Part shown: one piece after another, positions 11,431-23,389 of the stretch
Layout of the letters: each line of letters begins with the position of its first letter
Numbering within the stretch: position 1 is the stretch's first letter
Origin: Colletotrichum lupini
Taxonomy: Eukaryota > Ascomycota > Sordariomycetes > Glomerellales > Glomerellaceae
Direction: 5' to 3'
Length of the DNA stretch: 64,000 bases
NCBI RefSeq assembly: GCF_023278565.1
Contig: NC_064679.1
Coordinates: 124,001 to 188,000, forward strand
Translations under genes and position numbers: made by a program
Notes under the pieces: generated by a model
Database searches by the model: none
What the model was told of the DNA's origin: nothing
What the model saw: only the letters and a program-made list of their open reading frames with translations

Positions 11431-12836
11431 ATGCCGGGTGAATCTACGTCTTCCGACGAGTCAGTCCCGCCCTTCATCCCGTCTTCGGCGGAGACGTTTA
11501 CTTCCTCTTATTTCTCAACTTCATCACCCGTGTTGAAGCACGGATCGATTGCAGCAATTCCTAATTCAATCTCATCATCTCACGGCGTTTTTGAGATGTC
11601 AATTAATGGCGTGGTGGCTTACAATGTGGCCGTCTTCGTCAGCACCCTCTTCCTTCTCGAGGCCGGCGCCGACAAGTTCGTGGACAACACGGCCATCGTC
11701 GCTCGGCGCACCGGCATCCCGGACACCCTCATCGCCCTAATCACCGCCGGCGCCGAGTGGGAAGAAGTAAGCCCCGCCTCATCCTGACTCTCTTTACATC
11801 TTGTCAACCACATCATTCTCTCGGAGAACAGCCTAGACTCACAATACATCTCCAGCTCGCCGTGGTCGTCAGCGCGCTGGCGCAAGGCCGCGCCTCGCTC
11901 GCACTCGGCAACATTGTCGGCTCAGCCATCTCCAACATCCTCGGCGCATTTTCGCTGGGTCTCATTTTCCGCAAGCAAGGGGACGCGGTGGAGTTTGATC
12001 GCAGCGCGCGCATCTACTCGCTGCTGTTGCTCGTTATTACGACTGCTGTCATTCCTATCACGTACTTGCCACGTACGCTCCTTTGGCGGGTCACCGGCAT
12101 CGTCTTGGTTGTTGTATTTGTGGTCTACCTACTATCGATAGGATGGGCAATTAGCCGAGGAACGCTGATAGCACCAGAAGGTTCAGACAGCGATAGCTCT
12201 AGCGATGGAGATGACACTTCATCCAGTTCTTCAGACTCTTCCATTTCTTCTCGGAGAAATAGCCGCGCTCCAGCATCGCAACCTGTACCAGAAACTAACG
12301 ACACCGACGGCGAGCGACAACCCCTCCTCCGTCCCTCGGACCGATTCCTGCGCCGTCGCCGCGGGCTAACTTACCACATCGCCTACCTCTTCGCCGGCTT
12401 CCTCGCGATCTGCCTCTCAGGCTACATCCTCTCCCACGCAGCGACCAACATTGCCGACGCCCTCGGTGCCTCCGAAGTGCTCTTCGGTATCGTCGTCCTC
12501 GCCATTGGCACAACCCTGCCGGAGAAGTTCATCGCCGTGCTCAGCGGCCAGCGCGGGCACGGCGGCATCTTGGTTGCTAACACGGTAGGCAGCAACGTCT
12601 TCTTGCTGACTCTCTGCCTGGGTATCGTCATGGTTGGCACGGAGGGGGCGTTGGGGAGCGCGGGGAGCGTATCGGGCGCTGAGTTAGCTGTTCTATGGGG
12701 TAGTACTGCACTATTTACGGGGTCGATGTGGTTGAATAGGACTATTCAGCGGGTGGTGGGTGGTATTATGTTGATTGGATATGTTGGGTTTATTGTTGCG
12801 GAGTTTACTGTGTTGCGTAGATCGGGAGATTTGTAG
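11431..12836 (+). CDS. Sodium/calcium (cation/Ca2+) exchanger family membrane protein
   Basis: Two exons, 11431-11766 and 11856-12836, joined in phase 0 across an 89-bp intron, giving 438 residues. Two Na_Ca_ex halves are separated by a Ser/Asp-rich loop (residues about 210-260, many SDSS runs). The first alpha repeat spans the splice (AGAEWEEL then AVVVSALAQG, followed by GNIVGSAISNILGA). The second holds GTTLPEKF and NTVGSNVF. These are the inverted ion-binding repeats of CaCA antiporters, closest in feel to the YrbG/Ecm27 branch. Expected role is exchange of Ca2+ against Na+, K+ or H+ across an internal or plasma membrane. The first repeat has AEWEEL where most relatives have a GTSLPE-like motif, while the second keeps the usual form. 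Residues 1-50 are a Ser/Thr/Pro-rich cytosolic tail. Confidence 0.86.
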
Positions 12837-13922
12837 GCTGATCATGGGTAGAGTCGTCTGTAAACCTAGTTGTGTCGTGATGATACTTTAGGATGACTGT
12901 CCTTATTCTCTTCGTCTGAAGCACGTCAGAATGTGAGGATGAATCTTCGGAAATTATCTTTCAAAAACAACTACGTCAACCATCTCACTCCAGCCGTGCC
13001 TTCATCCATAGATCAGGGGAGATAGAACCACCTTTCTTTGAACCAGTTGTAACTCAATCCTAGTAACGGTCTGCTTCGCTGTCTGGGTACCCAGAGTGGC
13101 AACCCATTTGACCGGTCAGTTTCCAACTGGAAGGTGGTGTTCACAATACACGCAATTCAGGCAAAACCCGTCTTGGCATGAATATCGTCACTTACCAAAG
13201 GAGCTTTTTCCGCTCCAAGGGATCATCTGCTCTTTGACCTAGTACTCAGATCCGTTTCATTGGGTAATTCTACACCGCAATACCATCAAACCTGTTGTTA
13301 TCCATGACAACAAGGTAGCCTCACCTGGACTAAGTCTGGCACTTTGCCGTTTCAAAGATCGAGTTCATCCGGCGCACATATCTACTATGCCGCGCGAAAC
13401 TGTCACAATTCGACTGTTGCTGGTCTTCTACACTCATAAATGCTACATCTATTCGCCTCTAGCTTAAATGCGGGATGGGTACACTTCAACGTAGCATCGG
13501 AACTTTCGATGTATGAAGTCCCGGCAAATATCTGCAGGTGAACAACCGGTTGGCATATGGAGATCCTCGTCTTGGCGCCTCCCCATTTCAATTTGAGAAC
13601 CCCCAACTTGTCCTGAACGTTTTGGCGAATTGCCGTTTGCGGTAGCTTCTAAATGAACCATGATAGATGAACTGTCTCTGGGAAGATGAAAGAGGCAATA
13701 GGCTTAATCCCCGCAAACTCGGTAGTTGAATATTACCATCAGCTCGATCCCGCATACTCGCTTGGCCGGCGTGAGCCGTAATGCTAATTGCGTTTAAGGA
13801 TCTGACAGCCATGTCTTGAGTCTCCATTATTTTGAGTATAAATAGAGTGTTTAAGCGTCTTGAGACAGATGATAAAAAGCCTGCACCAAACAAACTAAAC
13901 CAAACACTCAAAACCACAAGCC
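12837..13922. other. Intergenic region
   Basis: 1.1 kb with no supported gene. Short open frames on the minus strand near 13403-13917 overlap each other in different frames and have no recognisable content. Confidence 0.5.
13837..13844 (+). promoter_or_regulatory. TATA box of the small secreted protein gene
   Basis: TATAAATA, 86 bp upstream of the start codon, followed by an A/C-rich leader. A strong, close TATA box fits a gene switched on sharply. Confidence 0.6.
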
Positions 13923-14560
13923 ATGAAGTCCATCATCATCGCAGCCACCATCTCAGGCGCCCTCGCCTCCCTCAACTGTACGGCCACAGCCGAAGTCAAA
14001 ACCTACTGCTGCCCGGACACCAAGTCCGAGCTCGTCAAGACTGGGCCCGCTGGTGCCCTCATCATGATGGGCTGCGCTGCCGACAACACCAATAAGTACA
14101 TCAAAGTCTTCCTGACCCTGGCTCAATAGCTCTGAGATTACTGATGAGAAAACAAGGAATTGGTATTGGAACTACAACGGCCTCTACACGGCCTACTCGA
14201 CCCAGTTCAAAGATTGCTACCTTAACACCATCCCTTTCAACGACCTCAAGGGTAGGCCCAACCAGATTCCTAGGAATTCAATGCCTACATCCTCATATGT
14301 CCTAAAACATGCTGCTTGCTAACGATACTCACAATGACACAGTCCTCCCCGATTGCAAGGACGATACATACGTTCTCGACCTCACCCGCGGCAAGTCTGG
14401 ACCCCTCGACAAGTGTAACCCCAACTGCGTCAGCCAGAACAAGTTCCCGGCCAACACCTACTTTGGCGACCGGCAGAAGGAGACCAACATGGCGTCTGAT
14501 TTTCCGCGTCCCAATCCGAGCCCGGGATGGCCTGGGGTTCGTAGAGGGCGCAGAGTCTAG
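13923..14560 (+). CDS. Small secreted cysteine-rich protein (candidate effector)
   Basis: Three exons, 13923-14095, 14157-14251 and 14343-14560, give 161 residues. Intron 1 (61 bp) has branch TACTGAT and acceptor ACAAG; intron 2 (91 bp) has TGCTAAC and ACACAG. Reading on through the first donor would stop after 68 residues, so splicing decides the product. Residues 1-16 form a signal peptide. The mature part has eight cysteines (C19, C29, C30, C51, C78, C94, C114, C118), an aromatic stretch NWYWNYNGLY after the first splice, and a basic tail ending RRGRRV. I recognise no family. Size, secretion and even cysteine count match typical fungal effectors or small extracellular proteins; that role is inference. 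It sits within 5 kb of the RIP'd element and 4 kb from the NLP gene. Confidence 0.75.
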
Positions 14561-14859
14561 ACTTCGATCCCTTTCAGCAATGAGGCGGAAGACCTCGAGT
14601 TCGATGTTGCGAGATGTGGTCACGAAATGAAATTGCAACGAGATTCGTACTTTCTTTTAGTTAAGGTAGCAGCGATATTGTGAAATTCAATTATAGTCGA
14701 TCTTGCAGACCATCCAGTCTCTGATCCAAGTAAAGCAATGTCCAAAGACGGGGAATATCCAAGTAGAAATAGTCAACGCCGTACCGTTGCGGTAAATCCA
14801 AACTCAAAAGGTATCAAAGATATAACGTCAAAAAAAACCCATACCCACAACCCCTACCA

Positions 14860-17115
14860 TTAATGGGCCGTCGAACTCTCCCCTCCTCCATGATGCCCCG
14901 GCTTCAGCATCCTCTTCAGACTACTCGGGTCCTCCAGCGCATCAAGCGCCTTCTGCGTCGTACTCTTGACCGGCTCGCCATCATATCCCGCCTGGTCCAT
15001 GTGCTCCAGCGCGCTCTCGTTGGAGCTGAGCGAGCTCGAGCTGGGACTCCGCGCCACCATGTTGATCATCTTGCCCTCCTTCTTCTTGGCCTCGACCTGC
15101 TCCTTCTTGAGCTTCTGCAGCTTCTCGTCCTCGCAGTGCATCACCACGATGCCCAGCCCGGGGAAGTTTGCCTCGAGGAATTCTTTGAGTTTCGGCAGGA
15201 TCGACTTGTCTGGTCGGTAGGTGCCCGAGTCGTTATCGATGTAGAGCTGGTAGTACGACGGGTTATGCGGCGGGTGCTCGTTCGGCGGGCCGTTGGGCAG
15301 CTCCTCCGTCGGGTGCGTCCGCTCAGGCGGGTCCGCCTCCTCCGACGCATCGGGCTTCTCGAGGCGCCGGATGAAGAACTCGCCCGAGCAGGCGATGTAC
15401 GTCTCGACGTCGCTGTGCATGGTATGCTTGCTAAGCATGTCGATGCTAAACTCCTTACCCGTCTCCGTAAACCGGAACATGCCGTCGAGCGTCAGCACGT
15501 AGGTGAAGATGCGGCCGCCCTGGTCAAAGTGGACGAGCTTGAGGAACTGCAGCGCGGCCTCCTCGGAGCGGGCCTTGAAGACGCCGTACTCTGTCGAGCT
15601 GTCAAAGTTGTAGACGCGGCTGTGCTGCTTGTGCAGGGCCTTGTTGAGGATGCGGCCGCGCAGGCCGCTCTTTGCGAACATGAGGCCGATCATGGGGCGG
15701 AACTCGACGTAGCGGTGGTAGAGTTCGGGAGGGACGGGTCCTGAGAGCTGCATCTCGTTTGACTGGAAGCTGTGACGGCGTGTTAACAACGTGTTTGGCA
15801 GGACGGTGTCGGGAGATGAAACCTACTCGTATTTCTGGGTCTTGTTGTCCTTTTCCTTGTTTTCGGCCTCGTCAAACAAATCGGACCGCGCGTCGTTCTC
15901 CTCGTCCCGGTTGACCTTGATACCAGTAAGACGGCCAATCATGGGACTAAAGTGCTTAAAGTAGGTGGTCGGCCCGAGTGTGCACATCTGCGCGTGCGGC
16001 GGGTCAGACTGTCCTAGGAGCTCCATACTAATCCACAGCCTGGGGGACATATCAACGCGCGGGTCAAAGTGGCTGGTGATGGCCTTGACAAAGTAAGCCC
16101 GCTTGCTTCCCATGCGTTTCTTGGCCGTGAACTCCTGGCCGGGGCGCGGATACCCCTTCCAGTCCGGACCGACGTGGGGCACCCTGACGGTGACGTTGCC
16201 GAGACGGTCGTCGTGGTCGGGCCAGTCCTCATCATAGAGGCGGCATTTGAGGATGAAGCCGTCGGCGGGGACGTTGGCCACCACCCACTCGGTATCCCAG
16301 ACGGGCTCCGTCGTCTTCCGGATGGTTTGGGTGCGGAGGGTGAGGTCTGGGTCTTCCTTGTGGCGCTTCGGAACGGCGGCGCGGAGGGTGACGTGGATAA
16401 AAGGGTCGGAGGACTGGGTGCCAATGTCGGCGGCGGGGAGGTTGCTCGCCTTGTGGAAGATGAATCGCACGGTGTAGCCGGGAGGCGCGTCGGGTAAGGG
16501 TGTCGGGTCGAAGCCGCCAGAGGGCTTGGTCTTGTCCTTGACCTTTTCTTTGCCCTCGGAGTAGAGGCCCTTGAGATCGCTAGAGTGGTGATGGGGCTTC
16601 TCGTGGGGCGGCTTGTGACCGTTAGCATCCGGGTTCTGTACGCCCTCGATCTTGTTCTCGAGGGCTGCTCCCTCTCCGTGCTTGGGCTCATGTTCGTTGG
16701 TTGGCGGCCCACCGTTTGTTGTTGTTGATGGGGCTGTGCCATCAGTGATCTGCTCGTTGGCGGCGGCCGGCGCGCCGTTGGGCGAGGATGAAGGTGACGA
16801 GTGCCCGTTCAAGTCCGGCGCATCGTGGGTGGTGGCATTGCCGTTGAGGGCCGCCGGGGAGTGAGTTGTGCCATTGGGTGCGTGGCCGTTTGTCGAGGGA
16901 CCGTCGGCTGCGGTGCCATTCACCGTGTGGCCGTTGAGGTTCTCAATCGGCTCAGAGGTTGTTGCTGTTGTTGTCGCAGGCTGGGCGGCGCCGAGATCTG
17001 TTGGTGGCGCCGAAGTTGTGGCCGTGGTGGTGGAAGTTTCGGCGGCGGCGGCAGAGGTGGACGGGTCGGCGGAATGTGGGTGTCCGTTGGGCCTTTGTTC
17101 GTCGGCGGCCGACAT
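14860..17115 (-). CDS. C2-domain protein
   Basis: Two exons on the minus strand, 17115-15827 and 15769-14860, separated by a 57-bp intron (donor GTAGGT, acceptor CACAG) and joined inside an Asp codon, giving 732 residues. Residues 1-200 are low-complexity, rich in Thr, Ala, Pro and repeated NGH/NGT motifs. Residues about 214-312 form a C2 domain, with Asp clusters (D230, D237, and the DEDWPDHDD loop near 295-303) that could bind Ca2+ and membrane phospholipid. A conserved-looking 400-residue C-terminal part has no family I can name and ends in a Lys/Glu-rich coiled stretch. No transmembrane segment is seen, so it is probably a peripheral membrane protein. The ATG at 17115 has a good context (CACCATG); the open frame continues upstream only to a TTG. 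Converges with the small secreted protein gene, 299 bp apart. Confidence 0.84.
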
Positions 17116-17963
17116 GGTGCGGATGGTGGCTATAGTGCGCGATTGAAACAAGAAATACTTTGATTGGAATTACGGGAGAATGTCTGCGATCGCGACACAG
17201 ACAGCGACAGCAGCGACGGCGATGGTGGCTTGAAATGCGCCCGTCGGGGGGGCCGGAGGAGGCGTTGGGAACCCCGGCAAGTGTTGGTTTGCGGAAGAGA
17301 CAAGTCCCTGTGTCTTTCTCTCTCGTGTATCTCAATTTCTCAGAATCTGTAGGGCGCAGATGGAGCGAACAGAATAGCGCCAGATCCTGTCAGAAAAACC
17401 CTGCAGCGCCGTGGTGGCCGTTGCCAAGACCCGAGAGTGTCGATCCCCCCAAATCGTGGAGGGGCAGCGCGCTGCTGTGTCTTTCTTCAGTGCGAGTGCG
17501 AGCTCTCAGTCACTCTGTCTCTCTCTCAAAGCTGGGCTAAGCTTCACTTCACTTCTACGATGAGCTTGAGCTTGAACCGGGAACCGAGTTTGGGTTTGGA
17601 GAGCTGTGTCCAATGATGTCTTTGGGGGGAATCACCAAAAGCTTGGCATGGGGTCCGTGGTGTCCGCTTGCAAACGAAACGAAGCTTTGGCGGCGGGCGG
17701 GAGGAACGTTGGTTTGTTGAAGAAGATGCGCTGGCCGAGGTGACAAGGGGATTCGAGGTACTAGGTAGGTAAGGTAAGGTAGATGGCGCTTATTCGTCTG
17801 TTGTGTTTGAAGGAGAAGTATCTATGCTGACGGCCAAGGGGGTATCCAAAAGAACAAGATATGACGATGGCAGGAGAGAGTTGTTTGGAGGAAGGAAAAA
17901 GAGAAAAGAAGCTTTGAAATGGGAGGTAACCGGATGGAGCGAGAAGGAAGAGAAAGACTCAGT

Positions 17964-17990
17964 CAGACCAGACCAGACCAGACCAGACCA
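17964..17990. repeat. CAGAC short tandem repeat
   Basis: Five perfect 5-bp units in a row, with two further imperfect units just downstream. Confidence 0.8.
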
Positions 17991-18286
17991 CTGACCAGAC
18001 AGACAAGACGATGCGAGGGGCTGGGGGGGTAACAGAGACGGGGTCCGAGGGAAATCACAGGCCGCAGTCCAAACCATCAAAATTGCCCTCTTTTGGGTTA
18101 GACGTGATCCTTGACTCTTGCGCGAGCTAGCTAGCTACTCCGTTCGTGTAGGCATAGTACGAATAGAGACTAGGACTCTTTGCGAAAAACAAGGGACCCT
18201 GCCCCCTGTTCATATCCTCAGCCTCTGTTCCCCTGTACAGATAGATCATCATTAGAGGCATGGCATGGGTACGGAGTAAAGGAAAA

Positions 18287-18304
18287 GAGAGAGAGAGAGA
18301 GAGA
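18287..18304. repeat. GA microsatellite
   Basis: Nine uninterrupted GA units. Confidence 0.85.
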
Positions 18305-20589
18305 AACCGAGCCAACATCTCAGCATAGTGAGCACCTACACACCCACTCAGCATCACACAATACGAAAAGAATAAGATACGGAACCATAGAACGCAGCAA
18401 GATCAACAAAGCGTCGCAAGCAACATGCAACTCGCGCCTGCGCCTGACGTCATGGGCCCCTCCAAGATTTGGCGTCGAGGGTGCGGCTAGAAGATGTCGA
18501 AGCCGGGGTCATGCTGCCCAGCTGAGCCAATTGCCATCCTAATCTCGAGCCCCCATTCCGGCCATCAGCAGGCATAAGTTCCTCGAGCCTTGAGCCATGA
18601 GCCTTGAAGTAAGGTAAAGCACAGTAAGCTTCCATGCGCCATAGCCGGCCATGTCCGGGATGCTGCCGCCAGCACTCGCAGCGTTTCACCATCACGAGCC
18701 TTTTCCAACTTTGCCTTTTCTTATTACCCTACAGTAAACTTGGTAAACATTGTGCCGCTCCCCTTGCATGACAGGTGCTGCAGTCGCCCACCGGGACCAC
18801 CAGTACGTAAGAAGACCAGCATCTGCGCAAATCTTATGTGGAGAGATGATGGCAACAACCAAGATAAGGTGAACAAGCGTGACACAAGGTCTCACCAGCT
18901 TGCCGACCATCCGGCTTCTCGTCCATTTTTTTTTCCTGTCTCTTTTCCTGAGCCCTGCCAAGATTTAAGGTAGGACCACTTGATTAGCTGATCTGCCGCC
19001 CGGGGCCCTGCGCTGCATTCCCGTCTCCGGCACAGTCCGTTCCGATTGTCTCGGCGCTGCTCCACTGAAACTCGGCCTGGCCACTCCGCTCCGCTCCGGG
19101 TTCTTGTTGACACCGACACTCCAGAAAGCATGCTGATTGGAACGTCTACAAACGTTGAGGATTGCTTTGAGCATTTATTCTTCACTTTCTTGATGTTGTC
19201 TCATCCATTCATGAGCTCGAATGGCGAGACGTCCCCACAAATCCATCTCATGTCAGATTGGCCAATTGCAGGATGGCGCATAGGTACCTTACTATAGTAC
19301 TTGTACCCTCCACAGAATATCGCAACATCAGGATTACAGAGGCATCTCAAGTGTATTTTTGATAAGCGTCATGTCATCGTATCAATAAAGGAGATATCAT
19401 CATCATCTTTGACTCACTCCAAGACATCATTTCTTTCTAGCCCAGACTCGAACCTTCGAGGTCATGTCCACTTTTCTTCAACATGATGTGCCCTGATTTT
19501 TTTATAATCACCTTCGTACCTGGAAAGGACTTGACCATTCGATTCCCTTTCAGGTGAAGAGAATCTCTATCTTGCCCCATCCAACTATTCCTCTCTACCA
19601 ATTTTCTTTGCAGGATCTTGCATTCATTTTCCCTAGCCCTGTCCAGAGTTGTTCACCCTATTAATACAGCAATTCACGAACAAGCAAGTGATAATGGCAG
19701 GTCTCACCAATGCGAATAAGCTTACAACTATCTTTCAAAGCCGTTACCCAGATCAATCTCATTCCAAAGTTACAGCCCTTTCCCTAGTCCGGGCCCGACG
19801 GTGCCAATGATGAACTTCCGGGAGATAGAAATTTCCCTCTTTCTCCCGGGCCCGTCCCATCCATAAGACATATCGCTGCCTGACAACCATCTCTGAAAGC
19901 TACCATTCTTTGAGACCAATCTTCTCACTTTGACCTTGCAGTGTCTCAATATCAAGCCTAACTATTACTTTCACTGCCTAGTAATAGTTTCCGGGAGCTC
20001 CCTCTCTCATCGGAACCCTTCTACCCGCCTCGCCCTCACTTTAGACCATACCCTAAGATAATTTTCACTACCTGATGATGCACTTTATGGATTTGAGAGG
20101 AATCGAATTTCCCTGTCAGTCATGACCGCCTCGCTATAGCCTCGGAAAGCCTTCTTTCTCATCAATTATTGACCTTTATGGCTGTCTATCCCTCGATCTT
20201 GCTCATGATATGATTGGTAACCTGGCAGCCGCCTGCGAAATGATCTCTGCCTGTCATGGAAATAGGTCTTCCTGCACCGAACAAGTCCTCAAATCGGCTT
20301 CAGGATAAGGCATGGCAGATCGGCCACTTGCTCTCGACCCACTGCATATCTAATGTGATTTCTCACGGCCTGGCAACAGTCCTGTCTGGCTCCTACTCTT
20401 GAGGATCACTCGGCCCTCCCACTTCTCGCCCTGTAAGGCTATGCTACCTATGCTTAATGATGCTATTCACTGCCTTGGACCAGCCTTTGGAAGCTCTCGC
20501 CCTCTGCGTTCTCCTAAATCTTATCCTATTTCTCATGCTGTCTTTTTCTCCCTATTTGTCGTGCTGCCTTCTCGTGCCCCTTTTCCGTA

Positions 20590-21360
20590 CTGCCTTTCCT
20601 GTACTGGAATCTTCTCGCGCTGTCTCTCTTGTCCTGCCTCTCTAATATTATCTCTCTCTTGTGCTATTTCTCTCACTTACGATGTTATCCTTATGATATC
20701 TCTCTTATGCTATCTCTCTTATGTTATCTCTCCTGTGCGGTCTCGCTTATACTATCTCTCTTATACTATCTCTTCCTCCTAGTCCCTCTGTTACTACCTT
20801 TTATATACTACGTCATTGATATCGTCTCTCTCCTTAACTTCAATTCTCTGTCTTGTATTATCTCTCTAGTGTTATCTTAATCTCCCGTGCTGCCTCTCTC
20901 TATTATAGTATCTCTTGCTCTAGTCCCGTACTATCTCTCCTTTTTACGCTATATCTCTCTCCCATAGTATCTCTTTCTCTTATACTACCTCTCTTTCTTT
21001 TACTATCTCTATTTCCGTACTGCCTCTCTCTCTTATAGTACCTTTCTCTATTGTGTTACCTCTTTCTCTTATAGTATCTTTCTCTCTCGTGCTATCTTAG
21101 TCTACTATATTACCTCTTTCTCTAATACTATCTCTTTTTCTAATGCTATCTCTTTCTCTAATACTATCTCTTTCTCTAATGCTATCTCTCTCTCCTATGC
21201 TGCCCCTCTCTCCTGTGCTGCCTCTCTCTTCTGTGCTGCCTCTCTCTTCTGTGCTGCCTCTCTCTTCTGTGCTGCCTATCTCTCCTGTGCTGCCTCTCTC
21301 TCCTGTGCTGCCTCTATTCCCCGTGCTGCCTCTGTCTCCCGTGCTGCCTTTCTCGTCCAC
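20590..21360. repeat. Pyrimidine-rich minisatellite (18-bp period)
   Basis: Roughly 0.75 kb of strongly strand-biased sequence made of CTCTCTC blocks alternating with short TATGCTAT- or TGTGCTGCC-type blocks. The array is degenerate at its left end and becomes regular at 21180-21350, where the unit is 18 bp (CTCTCTCCTGTGCTGCCT type). Because 18 is a multiple of three, every frame through the regular part stays open. This produces apparent six-residue repeats on both strands (for example GSTEER on the minus strand) that start only at a GTG and lack gene signals. I read it as non-coding tandem repeat DNA upstream of the zinc-finger gene. Confidence 0.75.
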
Positions 21361-21540
21361 CCCTCTTCCCTTCCTAGCTCCCGCCCCTTTCGATCTCGCC
21401 CTATCCCGTAGCCCATGATATTATCCACAACGAATACGGCGAGAGCTAGGCGGGGCAAGCGGTCATAAAGGGCTTTCTTTCCCTTTCAGCCTTGTCAACA
21501 AAACTTCTCCTCCACATCCACATCAAAAAGTCCATTCAAG

Positions 21541-23173
21541 ATGGACCAGCAGTACCACGAGGGTAAGTCTGCCAACCTTTCTTTCATTCCGGTGTTTCTG
21601 GACCCCTCAAAATTCTGATCGAGGGCATTGGGCCCCTGGTTCACTGCCTCTGAGGCTTCCACCTCGATCGCGGTATAAAAGGAACTCTCTTCTCCCTCCT
21701 CGCAGCTCGATCCTTGGCTACCAGACACCGGTCTCTCGGCCCCAGAGGCCATGGGAGATTGGCCTCCCGTCGCTTTGAGGTGCAAGGAGAGATGCTGACG
21801 ATGTATATTAGAGGAGCGCAAGCGCCTAGAGTACTACCAGGCAGACAGGGCCAGAATGGCTGGTGCTTACCAGTACGTCCCGTAAGTTCACCCCGAGTCT
21901 CGCTCAAAATATCCTCTTCTGATGCCAGAAATATAGGCCCGAGGAAGCCTACCCGGCCGAAGCTCTGGCGGACCACAACGAGATCGAGGGTCCCCGTCTT
22001 CACGACAACTACCACGAGGCCGCTCAAGGCGCCCACGAGAATCCGCTCTATGTCGAGCACCTAGGCCAGAACGTCGTGCTTCCCCAGCAAGCCAACAACG
22101 CTGTCGAGGGACCGTTTTCTCAGCAGGGCCAGAATGATGCCATCCAGGCCGAGCATTATGCTCCCATCGACCCCGAGCTCCAGAACCAGGCCATTATTGC
22201 CGTTCAGCCGGCCGGAAACGCTCTCAGCGAGCCTCACGTTGCTCCCGCAGGCGATTTCGCGCACCCGAATTTCAACGATCTGCTTCCCGATTACATCTAT
22301 GACTTTCAGACTGGCGCTGCGAACATTCAGCCAGGCCACGCCGGCCAGATCGACAACTTGCTCCAGGACGGCTTCAACATCCCGTACCCTGACTTGGGCC
22401 CGATCCCTGCACCCTTCCCCGACTTTGGCGATCCCGCGATGTTCCTTCAAGAGCACGAGCAATGGCAGCATTACAACAACCAGGGATTCGAGCAGTATGG
22501 GGAGCAAATGGCCGACATGCAGGCTCAGGAGATACCTCATCAGGACGTACAGCTCCAGTATCCTGAGGAACAGCACAATGATGGCCAGGAGTATCAGCGG
22601 ATGCCTTTCCAGCAGTACGCGCAAGACAATGGATATCATATTCATGGACAGGGCCATCACGACCAAGATCTTCACCAGCAGCATGATCACCATGTCCACC
22701 AGAACCACGCATTCGATCAGCCGCAGCAGGAGCAGCACCATCATGACCACAACGAGGATGCCCCTCTTCAGCAAGACGACGCCCAGGACGCCGCCGCCGC
22801 TCCCGACCCGCTCGCACAGGACAATAGCCCTCAGCCGGCCGCCAACGTTCAAGCTCCTCGGGCAAGAAACGGAAGACGGTCCCACAACAGGAACATTGAG
22901 TATTGTCAGTTCAACGACGGAACGCCAGACCCTGACCCCGAGCACTATGGCCTGAGAATGGTCTCTCCAAGACCCCCTTGCCGGGAGCTCCCGAGAATGG
23001 TGGATGGCGTCCAGAAGGTCGCGATCGAATGTAATCGATGCGACAAAGTTCTTTCGCGTAAGGACGAAATGCGTTGGCATCTTCGCCTTACTCACTACGG
23101 CAAAAGATACGGAAAGAAGGGGGTCCACATCGAGAAGGGCCGCCAACAGGCCCTTCTCGATTGCCCCCAGTGA
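21541..23173 (+). CDS. Single C2H2 zinc-finger protein, Gln/His/Asp-rich
   Basis: Three exons, 21541-21562, 21812-21881 and 21937-23173, give 442 residues. Introns are 249 bp (branch TGCTGACG) and 55 bp (branch TCTGATG). The first exon is only 22 nt and splices GAG-G to AG-GAG, giving a charged start HEEERKRLEYYQ. Residues 40-370 are acidic and very rich in Gln, His, Asp and Pro, with no fold I recognise. One C2H2 finger lies near the end: C396, C399, H412, H417, followed by the basic stretch GKRYGKKG. A single finger with a long disordered acidic region suggests a DNA-binding regulator or scaffold; the target is unknown. Intron 1 contains a perfect TATAAAA, so a shorter transcript starting inside it is possible. 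Two broken copies of the finger region follow downstream. Confidence 0.75.
21674..21680 (+). promoter_or_regulatory. TATA-like box inside intron 1 of the zinc-finger gene
   Basis: TATAAAA within the 249-bp first intron. It could drive an alternative transcript missing the 22-nt first exon, or be a chance match. Confidence 0.3.
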
Positions 23174-23389
23174 TTATACCTAGGATGGAAGGACTTGGGG
23201 ATGGTTCTGGAGTTTGTTTGGTAGCTAAATAAAGAAGTGCTTTCCCGTAGACACTCGTCAGTAGATTTAACGTGACGATTCGTCAGAGAATAAACAAAGC
23301 GTGAGCGAGCGATCACAGAAGGGGCCAAAGAGGGTTAAAGTGCTGGCTCAAAGAAAACGTCTCGTACAATCCATACCAAGATATCCTCT

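Larger units (their letters stand above)
17116..21540. other. 4.4-kb divergent intergenic region
   Basis: Lies between the C2-protein gene (minus) and the zinc-finger gene (plus). It holds CAGAC tandem repeats (17964-17990), a GA run (18287-18304), a TACGGAGTA motif (18270-18278), AGGTAGGTAAGG near 17762, and the pyrimidine minisatellite from about 20590. No coding region could be supported on either strand. Confidence 0.6.

Noticed and set aside
21097..21418. Six-residue repeat proteins on both strands of the minisatellite
   Set aside because: The 18-bp unit keeps all frames open; starts are non-ATG or internal, and there are no gene signals.
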